In this document: positions 8,831 through 18,211 of the stretch, piece by piece
Layout of the letters: each line of letters starts with the position of its first letter
How positions within the stretch are numbered: position 1 is the stretch's first letter
Assembly: GCA_963781285.1 (NCBI GenBank)
Contig: CAWAFI010000002.1
Location: 1 to 64,000, forward strand
From: CAIWHR01 sp963781285
GTDB taxonomy: Bacteria; Pseudomonadota; Gammaproteobacteria; Burkholderiales; Casimicrobiaceae
Reading direction: 5' to 3'
Length of the DNA stretch: 64,000 bases
The notes under the pieces: generated by a model
Seen by the model: the letters and a program-made list of their open reading frames with translations, nothing else
The model's database searches: none
Told to the model about the DNA's origin: nothing
Program-made: the position numbers and the translations under genes

Positions 8831-9526
8831 TCAACCCGACCTGGTCGTGCGGCGGTTCGGCGCGGGTTCGGCGGAAGGTGCCGTTGAAGCGACCGGTGGC
8901 GTTGCGGCGCCGATTCCGAGCCGCCCCGCGATGTGCATCAGTTCGGCGATGGTCTTGGCCTGCATCCGCTCCATGATGCGGGCGCGGTGGAACTTGACGG
9001 TCTGCTCGACGATGCCCAAGTCTGCAGCGATCTGCTTGTTGAGCCTGCCCGCCGCCAGCGCCACCAGCACTTCGCGCTCGCGTGGAGTGAGGCTGGCAAG
9101 CCGCTGTCGAAGATCCGCGGTAGCCGCCACCGCCTGACGCAGCGAGGCGTGATGATCGATCGCAGCGTGCACGGCGGCTACGAGCACTTCGGCCCGCACC
9201 GGCTTGGTCAGGAAATCCGTCGCGCCGGCCTTGATCGCCTGCACCGACATCGGAATGTCGCCGTGTCCGCTGACGAACACGATCGGCAACGACTCGCCTG
9301 CAGCGGCGAGCCGACGTTGCAATTCGAGCCCGTCGAGCCCCGGCATGGTCACGTCGAGCACGATGCATCCTTCTGCTTTCTGATCCGACCGTGCGAGAAA
9401 CGCTTCCGCGGACTCGAACGTCTCGACGCTCCAGCCCTCCTCCCGCAGCACGCGCGAGAGCGCTTTCAGCACGCTCGCGTCGTCGTCCACGAGGAAGATG
9501 GTGGGCTTGGTAACGGTCTGTTTCAC
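8831..9526 (-). CDS. FixJ/LuxR-family response regulator
   Basis: DNA-binding response regulator of 231 residues. The receiver has VDDD near residue 13, phospho-acceptor Asp58 in LDVTMPG, and TKP at the Lys position. The C-terminal LuxR-type helix-turn-helix has LTPREREVL, NKQIAADLGI and VKFHRARIMERM, followed by a short proline/alanine tail. The start is GTG, chosen because it overlaps the sensor-kinase stop in a GTGA arrangement, implying translational coupling. The kinase phosphorylates it by inference from this coupling. The target genes are not identifiable here. Confidence 0.9.
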   Translation of the reverse strand: MKQTVTKPTIFLVDDDASVLKALSRVLREEGWSVETFESAEAFLARSDQKAEGCIVLDVTMPGLDGLELQRRLAAAGESLPIVFVSGHGDIPMSVQAIKAGATDFLTKPVRAEVLVAAVHAAIDHHASLRQAVAATADLRQRLASLTPREREVLVALAAGRLNKQIAADLGIVEQTVKFHRARIMERMQAKTIAELMHIAGRLGIGAATPPVASTAPSAEPAPNRRTTRSG

Positions 9527-11787
9527 GTGGGACGTCTCGCCGGCAAGCTGACGCAAAACGTCGCTCCGCCTGCGGCGTTGTTGGCCGCCGTAATGCGGCC
9601 ATGATGCGCGGCCACAATCGATTGGCAGATCGCGAGTCCGATGCCCATGCCTCCAGGCTTGGTGCTCCAGAACGCATCGAACACGTGTTTCAGGTCGTCT
9701 TCGGCAATGCCCGGCCCGTTGTCGACCACGGACAGCCGAACGTCGGCGCCGCGTCGATTCGCTGCGGATCGCTGAGGGTTCGGGCTTCGCCGTCGATCCC
9801 ATTCATTGCATCGGCGGCATTGAGGATCAGGTTGAGCAAGACCTGCTGCAGCTGCACGCGCCCGCCGTCCACCATTGGCAGTCGCCGTCGCCAGATCGGT
9901 GCGCGGCACGACATGGCGGGTCAACAACTCGGCGCGCAGCAGATCGAGCGTCTCGCGAATCAGTTCGTTGAGGTCGAGCGGCTCCATCTTCATGTCGCCG
10001 CGCCTGTACAGCGCGCCGAGGCGGCGAATGACCTCGGCCGCCCGGTTGTCCTCGGTCACGATATCGTCGCAGATCTCGCGCAGCTCGGCGAGATCGACCC
10101 GCTCCCGGCCGAGCATTTTTCGGGCCGCTTCGGCATTGCCGAGAATCGCCGCGAGCGGTTGGTTCAGCTGGTGCGCGATCGAGGCGGAAAGCTGTCCCAG
10201 CATCGATACGCGGGTCATGTGCCGTAGCGCGGCGCGATCTTCCGCGGCCCGCAGTTCGGCCAGCTTGCGCTCCGTGATGTCGACCGCGACGCCGAGCACG
10301 TGCTGGCCGTTGCCCTTGTCCACCCGTCCGCGCGCTGCGATCCAGCGCACAGCGCCATCCTCTTCCGTGATCCGGTACTCGACATCGAGCTCCTCGCCGG
10401 TCGCGAGTGCCTTTCTCACTGCGTGGTCGAGCTGTTCGCGATCCGCTGGATGAACCTTTGCAAGGACCTCCTCGAACGCGATGGGTGTCTCCGGCAATCC
10501 GGCTCGTTCCCGCAGATAGGTGGTCGCCCAGATCCGGTCGCGGGCCACGTCCCAGACCCACAAGGAAAGACGCGCTGCGCGCGCCGCCAGATTCATGCGC
10601 TCCTGGCTTTCTTCGAGCGCACTCGCCATCCGATAACGCCTTCGCCGCTCGAGGAGGAGCCAGGCAATGAGCCCGGCCTGGATGAGCAGGACCGCGATCC
10701 CGATGGCAATCGGGAGCCCGTACCGGTCCCATGCGGTCGGCTCGCGGAACTTCACGACCGTATCGGCGGGCAGCAAGCGCTCGTCGAGACCCCAGCGACG
10801 GATCTGGCGCCAGTCGACTATCGGCACGCGGACCACCGATCCCGGCACGATCTCCATCGCGGCCGTACCGTTCAGGAGACGCACCACGATCGCACCGGCT
10901 TCCTTAGCCTGGTCCTCGAATCGCGTCATGTAGCCACCGACGATACCGGTCCCAAGGAACGTATCGAATGTGCCGTAGACCGGGACCGCGGACGCCTGCG
11001 CGATGCGCTCGGCCGCTTGGCGCGGCGTGCTCACCTCGCCGGCACCGTCGATGAAGTAGCCGGGGGTGAATACCAGGGCGCTTGATGGTAGCGAGCCCAC
11101 CCGTCGCAGCACTTCCGCGGTGGGAAGACCGGAGAGATATTCGACCTCGAGACCGTTTCCCACGCGTTCGATCGCGGCGCGCACCCGACCGTCCCAGAGC
11201 CGATCACGTTCGGAGGCCCCGCGAACGACGACGAGGCGTGTGGCGCCCGGATGCAGCCGAAGCGCGAGTTGCAGTGTTGGTGCTGGATCGTGATTCTCGG
11301 TGTTGCCAACGACGTCCTTGGGGAGCGCCATCCGCTCGAGCCTGTCCCGTGCCACTGCAATGTGAACGACCGGCACGTCGGGAAATATCCGATCGCGGAA
11401 CTTGGCCGCAAACTGAAGCGCGGGAAGCGCGTCCGCGACGATGACACGAATGTCGCGTCGGCCGTACTTTTGCGAGAGAAAATCGGCTTCCGCCGGCCCG
11501 TAGGTCTCGATGGACGCCCATTCGTCATCGAGATACTCGGAAAAAAGCTGGACCGGACCCTTGAAGTCCTCGGGCACGACTGCCCGCAGCGTGTCTTCGA
11601 TCACGACCTGCGCCGGGGTGGGCCGCTGGTTGCTGTGGAGAATGAGTACGCCGGGCGGGGTCGGGGCAGCGCCGGCAGCGAGCGACGCGAAAACCAGCAG
11701 AGCCGCCGAAAGAGCAACCGCTGCGGACGCGCTGGCGTTCGAGTTGACGGCGCTGGTGCGAAACGTCGCGGCGCACATGGCGCGCAT
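9523..11787 (-). CDS. Hybrid-input sensor histidine kinase (ABC-type binding domain, PAS, HisKA, HATPase)
   Basis: Membrane sensor kinase of about 755 residues. Order of parts: a signal peptide, then a periplasmic domain of the ABC substrate-binding-like type (VLILHSNQRPTP, then FTPGYFIDGAGE), one membrane helix near LPIAIGIAVLLIQAGLIAWL, a PAS/PAC domain (VDITERK), the HisKA phosphorylation site SIAHQLNQPL, and an HATPase with VDNGPGI and GMGIGLAICQSI. The N-box (VLLNLILNAADAM) is read in a different frame: a break near 9885 and a compensating one near 9775 put about 110 bases out of frame. Restoring it gives a normal kinase, so I suspect base-call errors. Start ATG 11787 is chosen because a signal peptide follows. 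Stop overlaps the regulator start. Confidence 0.8.
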   Translation of the reverse strand: MRAMCAATFRTSAVNSNASASAAVALSAALLVFASLAAGAAPTPPGVLILHSNQRPTPAQVVIEDTLRAVVPEDFKGPVQLFSEYLDDEWASIETYGPAEADFLSQKYGRRDIRVIVADALPALQFAAKFRDRIFPDVPVVHIAVARDRLERMALPKDVVGNTENHDPAPTLQLALRLHPGATRLVVVRGASERDRLWDGRVRAAIERVGNGLEVEYLSGLPTAEVLRRVGSLPSSALVFTPGYFIDGAGEVSTPRQAAERIAQASAVPVYGTFDTFLGTGIVGGYMTRFEDQAKEAGAIVVRLLNGTAAMEIVPGSVVRVPIVDWRQIRRWGLDERLLPADTVVKFREPTAWDRYGLPIAIGIAVLLIQAGLIAWLLLERRRRYRMASALEESQERMNLAARAARLSLWVWDVARDRIWATTYLRERAGLPETPIAFEEVLAKVHPADREQLDHAVRKALATGEELDVEYRITEEDGAVRWIAARGRVDKGNGQHVLGVAVDITERKLAELRAAEDRAALRHMTRVSMLGQLSASIAHQLNQPLAAILGNAEAARKMLGRERVDLAELREICDDIVTEDNRAAEVIRRLGALYRRGDMKMEPLDLNELIRETLDLLRAELLTRHVVPRTDLATATANGGRRARAAAAGLAQPDPQCRRCNEWDRRRSPNPQRSAANRRGADVRLSVVDNGPGIAEDDLKHVFDAFWSTKPGGMGIGLAICQSIVAAHHGRITAANNAAGGATFCVSLPARRPT

Positions 11788-12427
11788 GCGCGACGCGCAC
11801 CATAAATTGGAAGAACGCGCCGCTATGAGGAGAGTGCCCGGACTGCGAGAAGTGTGACGTTCGCACTGCATGAGTGCATCGGCCCGCGCACCACTGTCAG
11901 GTCCTCCATTACCTGAGGGCCAGTTGCAGCTCGACCCCGCTGCTCTGGCGCTCCCCACGCGAGTCGCAGTGTACACGGCCAAACGACCAGGTGCTGTAGT
12001 GACGACTACGGCCGCCGCGTGGAGTGAGCGCAAGATCGCGCTCGATGCCCACGTCCGGAGCCGCTATTGTGACAGTTGCATGACATGTTTCCACATGCAC
12101 AGCCTTGCATATTAGGACCACGCTCGGCGTCACCAGCGCGATGACACCCCTCCGGCAGCCCAATTTTCACTCGCGATCCCCTACCCCTTCCACTGCCGCT
12201 GGGACTTGATCATCAAGGCGTCGGGCTTCAGCGCCGACTGAGCAGCGCATGGGAGAAGGTTCCGGCCTTGGTGCTGGCCGGGACTGACCAGGGACTGGCT
12301 AGAGTCGAAATCATGGCGGGGTGAGGTATACGCGCGCAATTATCGCGAGCACGGGAAGCACACTGCCGGGCGCAACCCACGCTTGAGCGGGCTTGAGAAA
12401 TCTAAAGTTACGCTTTAAAATTCTCAA
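11788..12427. other. Divergent intergenic region of about 640 bp
   Basis: Separates the minus-strand kinase operon from the plus-strand ATPase gene and must hold both promoters. A nested palindrome TGCATGACATGTTTCCACAT (from about 12078, ending GCA) contains the exact inverted repeat CATGT-TTCC-ACATG at 12084-12097, a candidate regulator site. No coding frame is supported. Confidence 0.4.
12393..12427 (+). promoter_or_regulatory. Inverted repeat abutting the start codon of the ATPase gene
   Basis: Left arm TTGAGAAATCTAAAG (12393-12407) and right arm CTTTAAAATTCTCAA (12413-12427) pair at 13 of 15 positions across a 5-base loop. The right arm ends directly before the ATG at 12428, so either a DNA-bound protein or an RNA hairpin here would block translation initiation. 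No separate Shine-Dalgarno sequence is visible. Confidence 0.6.
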
Positions 12428-13603
12428 ATGCGTCACATTCGCCGGGAACTTGAGCGGCAGCTGCTGAAGGCTGCGCGGAGCTTTCCAGCGGTGGTCCTGA
12501 CCGGGCCACGCCGCGCAGGGAAGACCTGGCTGCTGCGCCGGCTCTTTCCCGGGGCGAGTTATTTCCTGCTGGAGGATCCCGACATCGTGGCGCGACTGCG
12601 CGCCGATCCGCAGGGCTTTCTCGATGCCGTGAAGACGCCCGTCATCCTCGACGAGGTGCAGAACGTGCCCGAGGTGTTCGCGCTGGTGCGCTCCCGCATC
12701 GACCGCCAGCCGCGCCGAGTCGGCCGGTGGCTGCTCACCGGCTCGCAGGAGGCGCCATTGATGCAGGGCGTGTCGGAGTCGATGGCAGGTCGCGCGGCGG
12801 TGCTGCAGCTCTACCCGTTGTCGGCGCGGGAAACGCCAAAGGTGACCCTGTTGCGCGGCGGTTATCCCGAGGTGCTGGCGCGCCCAACAGGCGCCCGATT
12901 GTGGTTCGCTTCGTACTTGCAGACCTATCTCGAACGGGACGTTCGGGCCGTTACGGCGGTCAAGGATCTCGCGACGTTCCGGCGGTTTCTGGCGTTGCTC
13001 GCGAGCCGTCACGGCCAGGTGCTCAACAGGACCGATCTCGCTGCCCCGCTCGGGGTCAGCGTGCCCACCATCTCACAGTGGCTGGGCGTGCTGGAGACGA
13101 CGGGCCAGATCCTGATCGTCCCGCCGTTCTATGAGAATCTCGGCAAGCGCCTCATCAAGTCGCCGAAGATTTACGTGGCCGACTCGGGGCTTGCGTGTCA
13201 CTTGCTGGGCATCGATTCGGCGGCGGAGCTGGCCAAGTCGCCCTTCGCCGGCAGCCTGTTCGAAGGCTTCATCGCTTCGGAAATCGTCAAGACGCAGATG
13301 AACACCGGAGGGCGGCGGGAGCTCTATCATTTCCGCGACGAACAAGGTCTCGAAGTGGATTTCCTCGTGCCGGGGCGCGGCGGTTCCCTCGCGTTGGTGG
13401 AGTGCAAGGCCGTGCGCACCGTAATGCCTGCGATGGCCGCGCCGATGCAGCGGTTGCGTGATGCGGTAAAGAAAGGGCGTCGCGAGAATACTGCGGTAAA
13501 CATGTACCTTGTCCACCAGGCGCCGAAGGTCAAGAGCGGGACTGAGGCCGTGGCGCCGGGGGTCCGGGCGCTTGCGTGGCGCGACTTCGTGGAAGAGATG
13601 TGA
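12428..13603 (+). CDS. AAA_14 / DUF4143 ATPase
   Basis: 391-residue protein of the AAA ATPase plus DUF4143 family. The N-terminal ATPase has Walker A GPRRAGKT near residues 25-32, Walker B VILDEVQN and the sensor LLTGSQ. A central winged-helix-like part (SVPTISQWLGVLETTGQI) and the C-terminal nuclease-like fold (EVDFLV then LVECKA, a D/E-xK arrangement as in PD-(D/E)XK enzymes) complete it. The cellular role of this family is not established; members are widespread accessory genes often linked to mobile DNA or defence. The gene stands alone, with a palindrome tight against its start. Length is normal and the frame is intact. Confidence 0.85.
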   Translation: MRHIRRELERQLLKAARSFPAVVLTGPRRAGKTWLLRRLFPGASYFLLEDPDIVARLRADPQGFLDAVKTPVILDEVQNVPEVFALVRSRIDRQPRRVGRWLLTGSQEAPLMQGVSESMAGRAAVLQLYPLSARETPKVTLLRGGYPEVLARPTGARLWFASYLQTYLERDVRAVTAVKDLATFRRFLALLASRHGQVLNRTDLAAPLGVSVPTISQWLGVLETTGQILIVPPFYENLGKRLIKSPKIYVADSGLACHLLGIDSAAELAKSPFAGSLFEGFIASEIVKTQMNTGGRRELYHFRDEQGLEVDFLVPGRGGSLALVECKAVRTVMPAMAAPMQRLRDAVKKGRRENTAVNMYLVHQAPKVKSGTEAVAPGVRALAWRDFVEEM

Positions 13604-13667
13604 CGGCTGCGCGTCTTGCTGCACTATTAGCCGGCGATCTACCAGCAAACCTTCAAGCGAACAGGTA

Positions 13668-14855
13668 TCAACCTCGGCGAGACGGTATTGACGCCGCAGG
13701 CTTGGGCAATAGGACCCCGGCGATCGTCGGGAACAGCAGCACAGACAGCAACGCCGCGCCAACGAGAGCGGCCGCGACGTCCGGGTTCATCGTTTTCGCC
13801 CGCACGCCAATCTCGGTGATAACTACGATGATCGAGAGCGACGGGACCGCCGAAGACAGCGCGAAGGGCAGCCATTGTGCCTTTGTGATGTCATTGCGAT
13901 AGAGAAAAAGCGGCGCTCCGCGGATGACAAGGAACAGAATCACGAATGCCGGCACCATGAGCATGGTAGTCAGGTCCTGGCCCAGCCCTGCTAGGTCGAA
14001 CTTGACGCCAGTGCCGACGAAGAAGAACGGATAAAACCAGCCGAACGTGACGGCCTCAATCTTCGCGCGAAAGGTCTTTCCGCCCACACCGCGCGTGGCC
14101 TGCCCCACGATCATACCGGCCGCGAAGGCACCGAAGATGCTCTCGAACCCGAATTCTTCCGCCAGCACGAACAATGCCGCCAGCATCAGCAGCGAGATTC
14201 GTACGGGCAGCTGAGTACTCGCGTGCATGTGGCGATCGAGCAGTGCCAGGATCTTCGGGGGCCGCGCGCTCATGCCGAAGGCAATTGCAATTCCAACGAT
14301 CACCAGGAAGGCAAGCAAGAACCCGACCTCCTGCCAAGTGCTGTACCGGTGTGACAGCAACAATGACATTGCGACAATGGGGCCTATCTCGCCAAGCGTG
14401 CCGGCCGCCAGCATGAGACGCCCAAACGCGGTTTCGAGTTGACCGCTGTCGCGAAAAACGGGGATCAAGATGCCAAGTCCGGTCGTGCATAGCGCCAGCG
14501 TCACCATGAGCGGTGCATCCACCCTGGGGATCACGTGGAGGAGTCCAACCGCGGTGATCCCTACCAGAATCGAAACGCCCCAGCCGAGCATGGCCAGCGT
14601 TAGCGGGCGACCCTTGATCCCGGCAAAATCAAGCTCCATCCCCGCCATAAACAACGTGGCGGCCATGCCCAAGGCGAACATCGCTACGACGAAGCCGTCG
14701 AATTGCACGAGTCCGAGCACGTGGGGACCGATGACGATCCCGAGCACGACCTCGAGGACCACGACCGGCACTTTGAAGCCGAGTGGAATCTCGGCCAGCA
14801 GCGGTGCCGCGACGGCGGCGACGAACATCCAGAAGACGGGGTGACCGATCAACAA
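13668..14855 (-). CDS. CPA2-family sodium/potassium-proton antiporter
   Basis: Inner-membrane cation/proton exchanger of about 395 residues with 11-13 hydrophobic segments. Typical signatures are VLEVVLGIVIGPHVLG in the second helix, LALCTTGLGILIPV and the FGAFAAGMIVG segment, matching the Na_H_Exchanger family (GerN/KefB-like transport core). There is no attached TrkA-N or UspA domain. I start it at TTG 14855 because GGAG lies 6 bases upstream and the first helix follows at once; a TTG at 14852 is equivalent, and longer in-frame extensions read as noncoding. It is downstream of, and co-directional with, the arylsulfatase, with a 200-base gap. Ion specificity is unknown. Confidence 0.85.
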   Translation of the reverse strand: MLIGHPVFWMFVAAVAAPLLAEIPLGFKVPVVVLEVVLGIVIGPHVLGLVQFDGFVVAMFALGMAATLFMAGMELDFAGIKGRPLTLAMLGWGVSILVGITAVGLLHVIPRVDAPLMVTLALCTTGLGILIPVFRDSGQLETAFGRLMLAAGTLGEIGPIVAMSLLLSHRYSTWQEVGFLLAFLVIVGIAIAFGMSARPPKILALLDRHMHASTQLPVRISLLMLAALFVLAEEFGFESIFGAFAAGMIVGQATRGVGGKTFRAKIEAVTFGWFYPFFFVGTGVKFDLAGLGQDLTTMLMVPAFVILFLVIRGAPLFLYRNDITKAQWLPFALSSAVPSLSIIVVITEIGVRAKTMNPDVAAALVGAALLSVLLFPTIAGVLLPKPAASIPSRRG

Positions 14856-15055
14856 CGTCTTCTCCGAGGCAGGCCGGCAGTCGCCGGCGCGTGTCCGACC
14901 AGCGACCAAAGTTCGACACAAGCTCCGATGCGCCTTGCGGGGGGCATCGAAGACCGCAGCAAGCCCACGCGCGTCGCGCGCATGACAAACAAATTCGCCG
15001 CGCTCTCCACCATGAAGGCGAACAGCGCGGCGAGAACAGGACCCGCGAACGATTG

Positions 15056-16658
15056 TTACTGGCCGTGCGCTGCCCGGGCCTTCTCGATCTGCGCCTTGAC
15101 GGCCTCGAGGTTGAAGCTTGCGCCCGGTTGCATCGGCGGGAACTCGATCGCGGTCTGCGCGACCTTCGCGACCTCCTGCTGCACGAACTGGAAGCGCCAG
15201 AATTCGTACAGGAACCAGTTGTAATACGCGAGCGACCCGTTCGCACCGTTCGGCATTCCGGTACGCTCGTAAGGATCCGAGCGGAGGTTGGTCAGGATCG
15301 GCCAATCCACCTTGATCGTGCCGCCGAGCCAGCCCTGCGGTTGGTCGGTGAAGCGATACTTGAAGTCGTCGATCCGCACGGCCGAGAGCGTCCCCTCGGT
15401 GAAGTAGAAGATCTCGTGGCGCTTGGACGGGCCCTTGCCGGTGATGAGATCCATCTGGTTGTAGCCGTCCAAGTGCACCTTGTATGACCTGTCACCCAGT
15501 TGTTTACCCTTTAACAGCTCGTCCGTAATGTTGGGGTTGCCCGCCGCCGCGACGAACGTTGGGAACCAGTCCAGGCCGGACACGATGCCGTTCTGGACCG
15601 TGCCGGCCGGCACCTTGCCCGGCCAGCGCAGGATCATCGGCACGCGGAAGCCACCCTCGAGCGCGGTCCCCTTGCCGCCGGCGAACGGCGTCTGGCCACC
15701 GTCGGGCCAGGTGAAGTTCTCGGCGCCGTTGTCGGTGGTGAAGCCAATAATGGTGTCGCCCTCGAGGTTATTGTCCTTCAGATACTTCATCACCGAGCCG
15801 ACAATGTCGTCGATCTGCGCCATTCCGGCTTCCTGGATCGTCCAGTTGTTGTCGGAGTTGCGCAGCGCCTCGTACTTCGGCGACAGGTGCGTGACAACGT
15901 GCATCCGCGTCGGGTTGAGCCAGAGGAAGAACGGCTTGTTGGCCTTGCGCGCGCCATCCAGGAACTTGAGCGCGTTGTCGAGGATTTCGTCGTCGATGGT
16001 TTCCATCCGCTTGGGACAAAGCTCGCCGGCGTCCTCGATCTTCTGCTTGCCGATCGCGCCCCAGCGTGGCTGCACCGTCGGGTCGTCGACATTGGTCGCC
16101 CACGAGTGGACCATGTTCCGCGGTCCCACCTGCGCCCGCAGTCGCTGCGGATAGTTCGGGTGGCAGGGATCCTCCATCGCGTCGAGGTGATAGAGGTAGC
16201 CGTAAAATTCGTCGAAACCGTGGAGCGTGGGCAGGAACTTGTTGAGGTCGCCCAGGTGGTTCTTGCCGAATTGGCCGGTGGCGTAGCCCATCGCCTTCAG
16301 CGCGGTCGCGATCGTCGGCGCCTGCGCCGGCATCCCGATCGGCGACCCTGCCTGGCCCACGGTCGTGAGGCCGGTGCGCAGACGGGATCTCACCCGTGAT
16401 GAAGTTGGCTCGTCCCGCCGTGCAACTCGCCTCGGCATAGTAATCGGTGAAACGCATGCCCTCTTTGGCCAGCTGGTCGAGGTTGGGCGTGCGCATCGAC
16501 ATGATGCCCGGTTGTAAGCGCCAATGTTGGCCCAGCCGATGTCGTCACCCATGATCATGATGATGTTGGGCTTCGTCTTGAGCAAGCGTCGATGATGCCG
16601 TGAACAGCAAGGTCGCGAGCACGGCCATGCCGCTGTAGATCAACTTCCGCAGATTCAT
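15056..16658 (-). pseudogene. Periplasmic arylsulfatase, three frame breaks
   Basis: Formylglycine-dependent sulfatase of about 530 residues. A GGGAG site precedes ATG 16658, and a signal peptide (MNLRKLIYSGMAVLATLL, cut after STLA) is read in one frame. The frame changes near 16590 into NIIMIMGDDIGWANIG (metal-binding Asp pair), back near 16507 into RTPNLDQLAKEGMRF and the active site SCTAGR, and again near 16388 into the remaining 440 residues. In these the metal/active-site segments GKNHLGD, TTDNGAEN and GGKGTALEGGFRVPM are intact. Cys of CTAGR is the formylglycine precursor. Without the indels the protein is complete and of normal length, so assembly error is a serious alternative to gene decay. 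No sulfatase-maturing enzyme is in the window. Confidence 0.75.
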
Positions 16659-17079
16659 TTCATGACTCCCATCCGATGTACGACGTGAAGACGTCGCGCC
16701 AACGCCAAGCTCGGCGCTGTCGTGCTGCGTGATGTGAAACCGGGAGATGCTTCCTTCAGCGTGACTGGCGGGGACCGCGATTGAGGGTGAACCGACTCAA
16801 TTGCCAACAACACACACCGACGGTCTCGCGAGACTCCGCGAGGCTACGTTCCCTGGCCCGGCATTATGAACCACATCCCGGCAAATTTGCCACGTGGAGA
16901 TTCGCAGGAGGGTGAGTTGCGAAAGCTACGCCTCGCTGACCGTCGGCCGAACGCATGATTGAGCCTGGGTAAGCGTCCTGTGCACCGTGACGGTGCAACA
17001 GGATTCGGCCCGGATTTTGCGATGGGCTTTGATCCAAGCGGAGGCGCGATAGGTCACTCGCGAGCTGTCCTCCTTCTGC
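16659..17079. other. Intergenic region with one strong hairpin
   Basis: About 420 bases between two minus-strand genes. A hairpin CCTGTGCACCG-TGA-CGGTGCAACAGG at 16977-17002 (one bulged A) lies about 80 bases downstream of the Rieske gene stop. It lacks a T-tract on that strand, so terminator function is uncertain. No gene seen. Confidence 0.4.
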
Positions 17080-18174
17080 TCACGGCAACATTTGCATGAA
17101 TTCGCACAACAGCCGCTGGAAATGGTGCACGCCGCGCTCGCGCGTCGGCGAGAACCGGCCGCCCCGGTAGAAGCGCGAGCGCACGCCGCGCTGAACTGCC
17201 TCGACGATCGCCTCGTCCTCCATTTCCACGCGATCGAGGCCGGCTCCGGCGCCGCTGTCGAGCTTGTCCACGTCGAAGACGTAGCTGCGGAACACGATGC
17301 GCGTGCGGTCGATCGCCTCGGGCTCGACCCGATTGACCGAGAGGCCCCACGGATAGAAATTGAGCATCAGGTTCGGGAACACCCACCAGTAATGCGCCGC
17401 GATGCGCCGGCCATGATCCGCCGAAGTCTCCGGTGGTTCGAACGCGGCTTCGCCCGGTTTCGCCAGCGCAACCTGCAGGTTCGAGTACCGGAAGAGCTCG
17501 CTCGCATAGCTTCCGTAGTCGACCACGTCGTTCAGTCCCGCATGCACGAACGGGATGTGGAAACCTTCGAGGTAATTCTCCACATAGAGCGCCCAGTGCG
17601 CATTGACGACATAATCGCGGTCGCGCTGCGCTTCGTGCCGGAACGCTTCGACCGGCATCCATTGCATACGCGCCATCATGTCGCCGAGAAACGCCTGCAG
17701 CGGCGCCGCGGGATCGAGCCCCGCGAACGCGTGGCCGGCCCAAGTCCCGAGTGGGAGTTGCGGCAGGTCGTCGGACGGCGAGGGGAATTCTTTCGCCTGC
17801 TCGAACTCCGGCATGAAGGTCATGCGACCGGAGAGATCGAAGCGCCGCGAGTGGTATCCGCAGCGAATCTGGCTGGCTCTGCAGGCTTCATGCACGAGGA
17901 GGTTGCCGCGATGCGTGCAGACGTTGGACAGGCAGCGCAGGGTGCCGGCCGCATCTCGCGAAAGGAGCACCGGTTCCGCGATCAGGCCGGGCAGGAGTTC
18001 GCGCGGCGCGAGCGAATTCGGCGCCGCAACGTCGGCAAGATCGCCGAGCCATTGCCAGCTCCTCGCGAACACGCGCTCGCGCGCGAGATGCCACGCGGCT
18101 TCGTCGCGATAGAACGCGCTGTGGAGCGTCGAGGCGGCGGTGATGTCGGCGTCAACGAAGAAGTCCATGCTCAC
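17080..18174 (-). CDS. Rieske-type aromatic/choline-carnitine oxygenase alpha subunit
   Basis: Ring-hydroxylating-dioxygenase-like oxygenase component of 364 residues. The Rieske [2Fe-2S] ligands are CTHRGN near residue 86 and CGYH near residue 105. The mononuclear iron site is NYLEGFHIPFVH near residue 203, and the C-terminal domain follows. The sequence style (LPGLIAEPVLLSRD, FNFYPWG-like NFYPWGLSVNRVEP) resembles the choline/carnitine/glycine-betaine monooxygenase group rather than biphenyl dioxygenases. A reductase and ferredoxin are required but none is nearby. Start is ATG 18174; the second ATG two codons on is equally possible. It is followed upstream by a GNAT gene 37 bases away on the same strand. 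Substrate unknown. Confidence 0.85.
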   Translation of the reverse strand: MSMDFFVDADITAASTLHSAFYRDEAAWHLARERVFARSWQWLGDLADVAAPNSLAPRELLPGLIAEPVLLSRDAAGTLRCLSNVCTHRGNLLVHEACRASQIRCGYHSRRFDLSGRMTFMPEFEQAKEFPSPSDDLPQLPLGTWAGHAFAGLDPAAPLQAFLGDMMARMQWMPVEAFRHEAQRDRDYVVNAHWALYVENYLEGFHIPFVHAGLNDVVDYGSYASELFRYSNLQVALAKPGEAAFEPPETSADHGRRIAAHYWWVFPNLMLNFYPWGLSVNRVEPEAIDRTRIVFRSYVFDVDKLDSGAGAGLDRVEMEDEAIVEAVQRGVRSRFYRGGRFSPTRERGVHHFQRLLCEFMQMLP

Positions 18175-18211
18175 GCGAGGATTCTATCGTGCCCGCCGCT
18201 AACACCGCGCC

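Noticed and set aside
9775..9885. Programmed frameshift in the sensor kinase
   Set aside because: No slippery heptamer or stimulatory structure seen, and the shift is undone after ~110 bases; an indel pair is simpler.
14880..15055. Short frame MVESAANLFVMRATRVGL.. between sulfatase and antiporter
   Set aside because: About 54 codons, no ribosome-binding site, no homology I recognise; could be a fragment but is not supportable.
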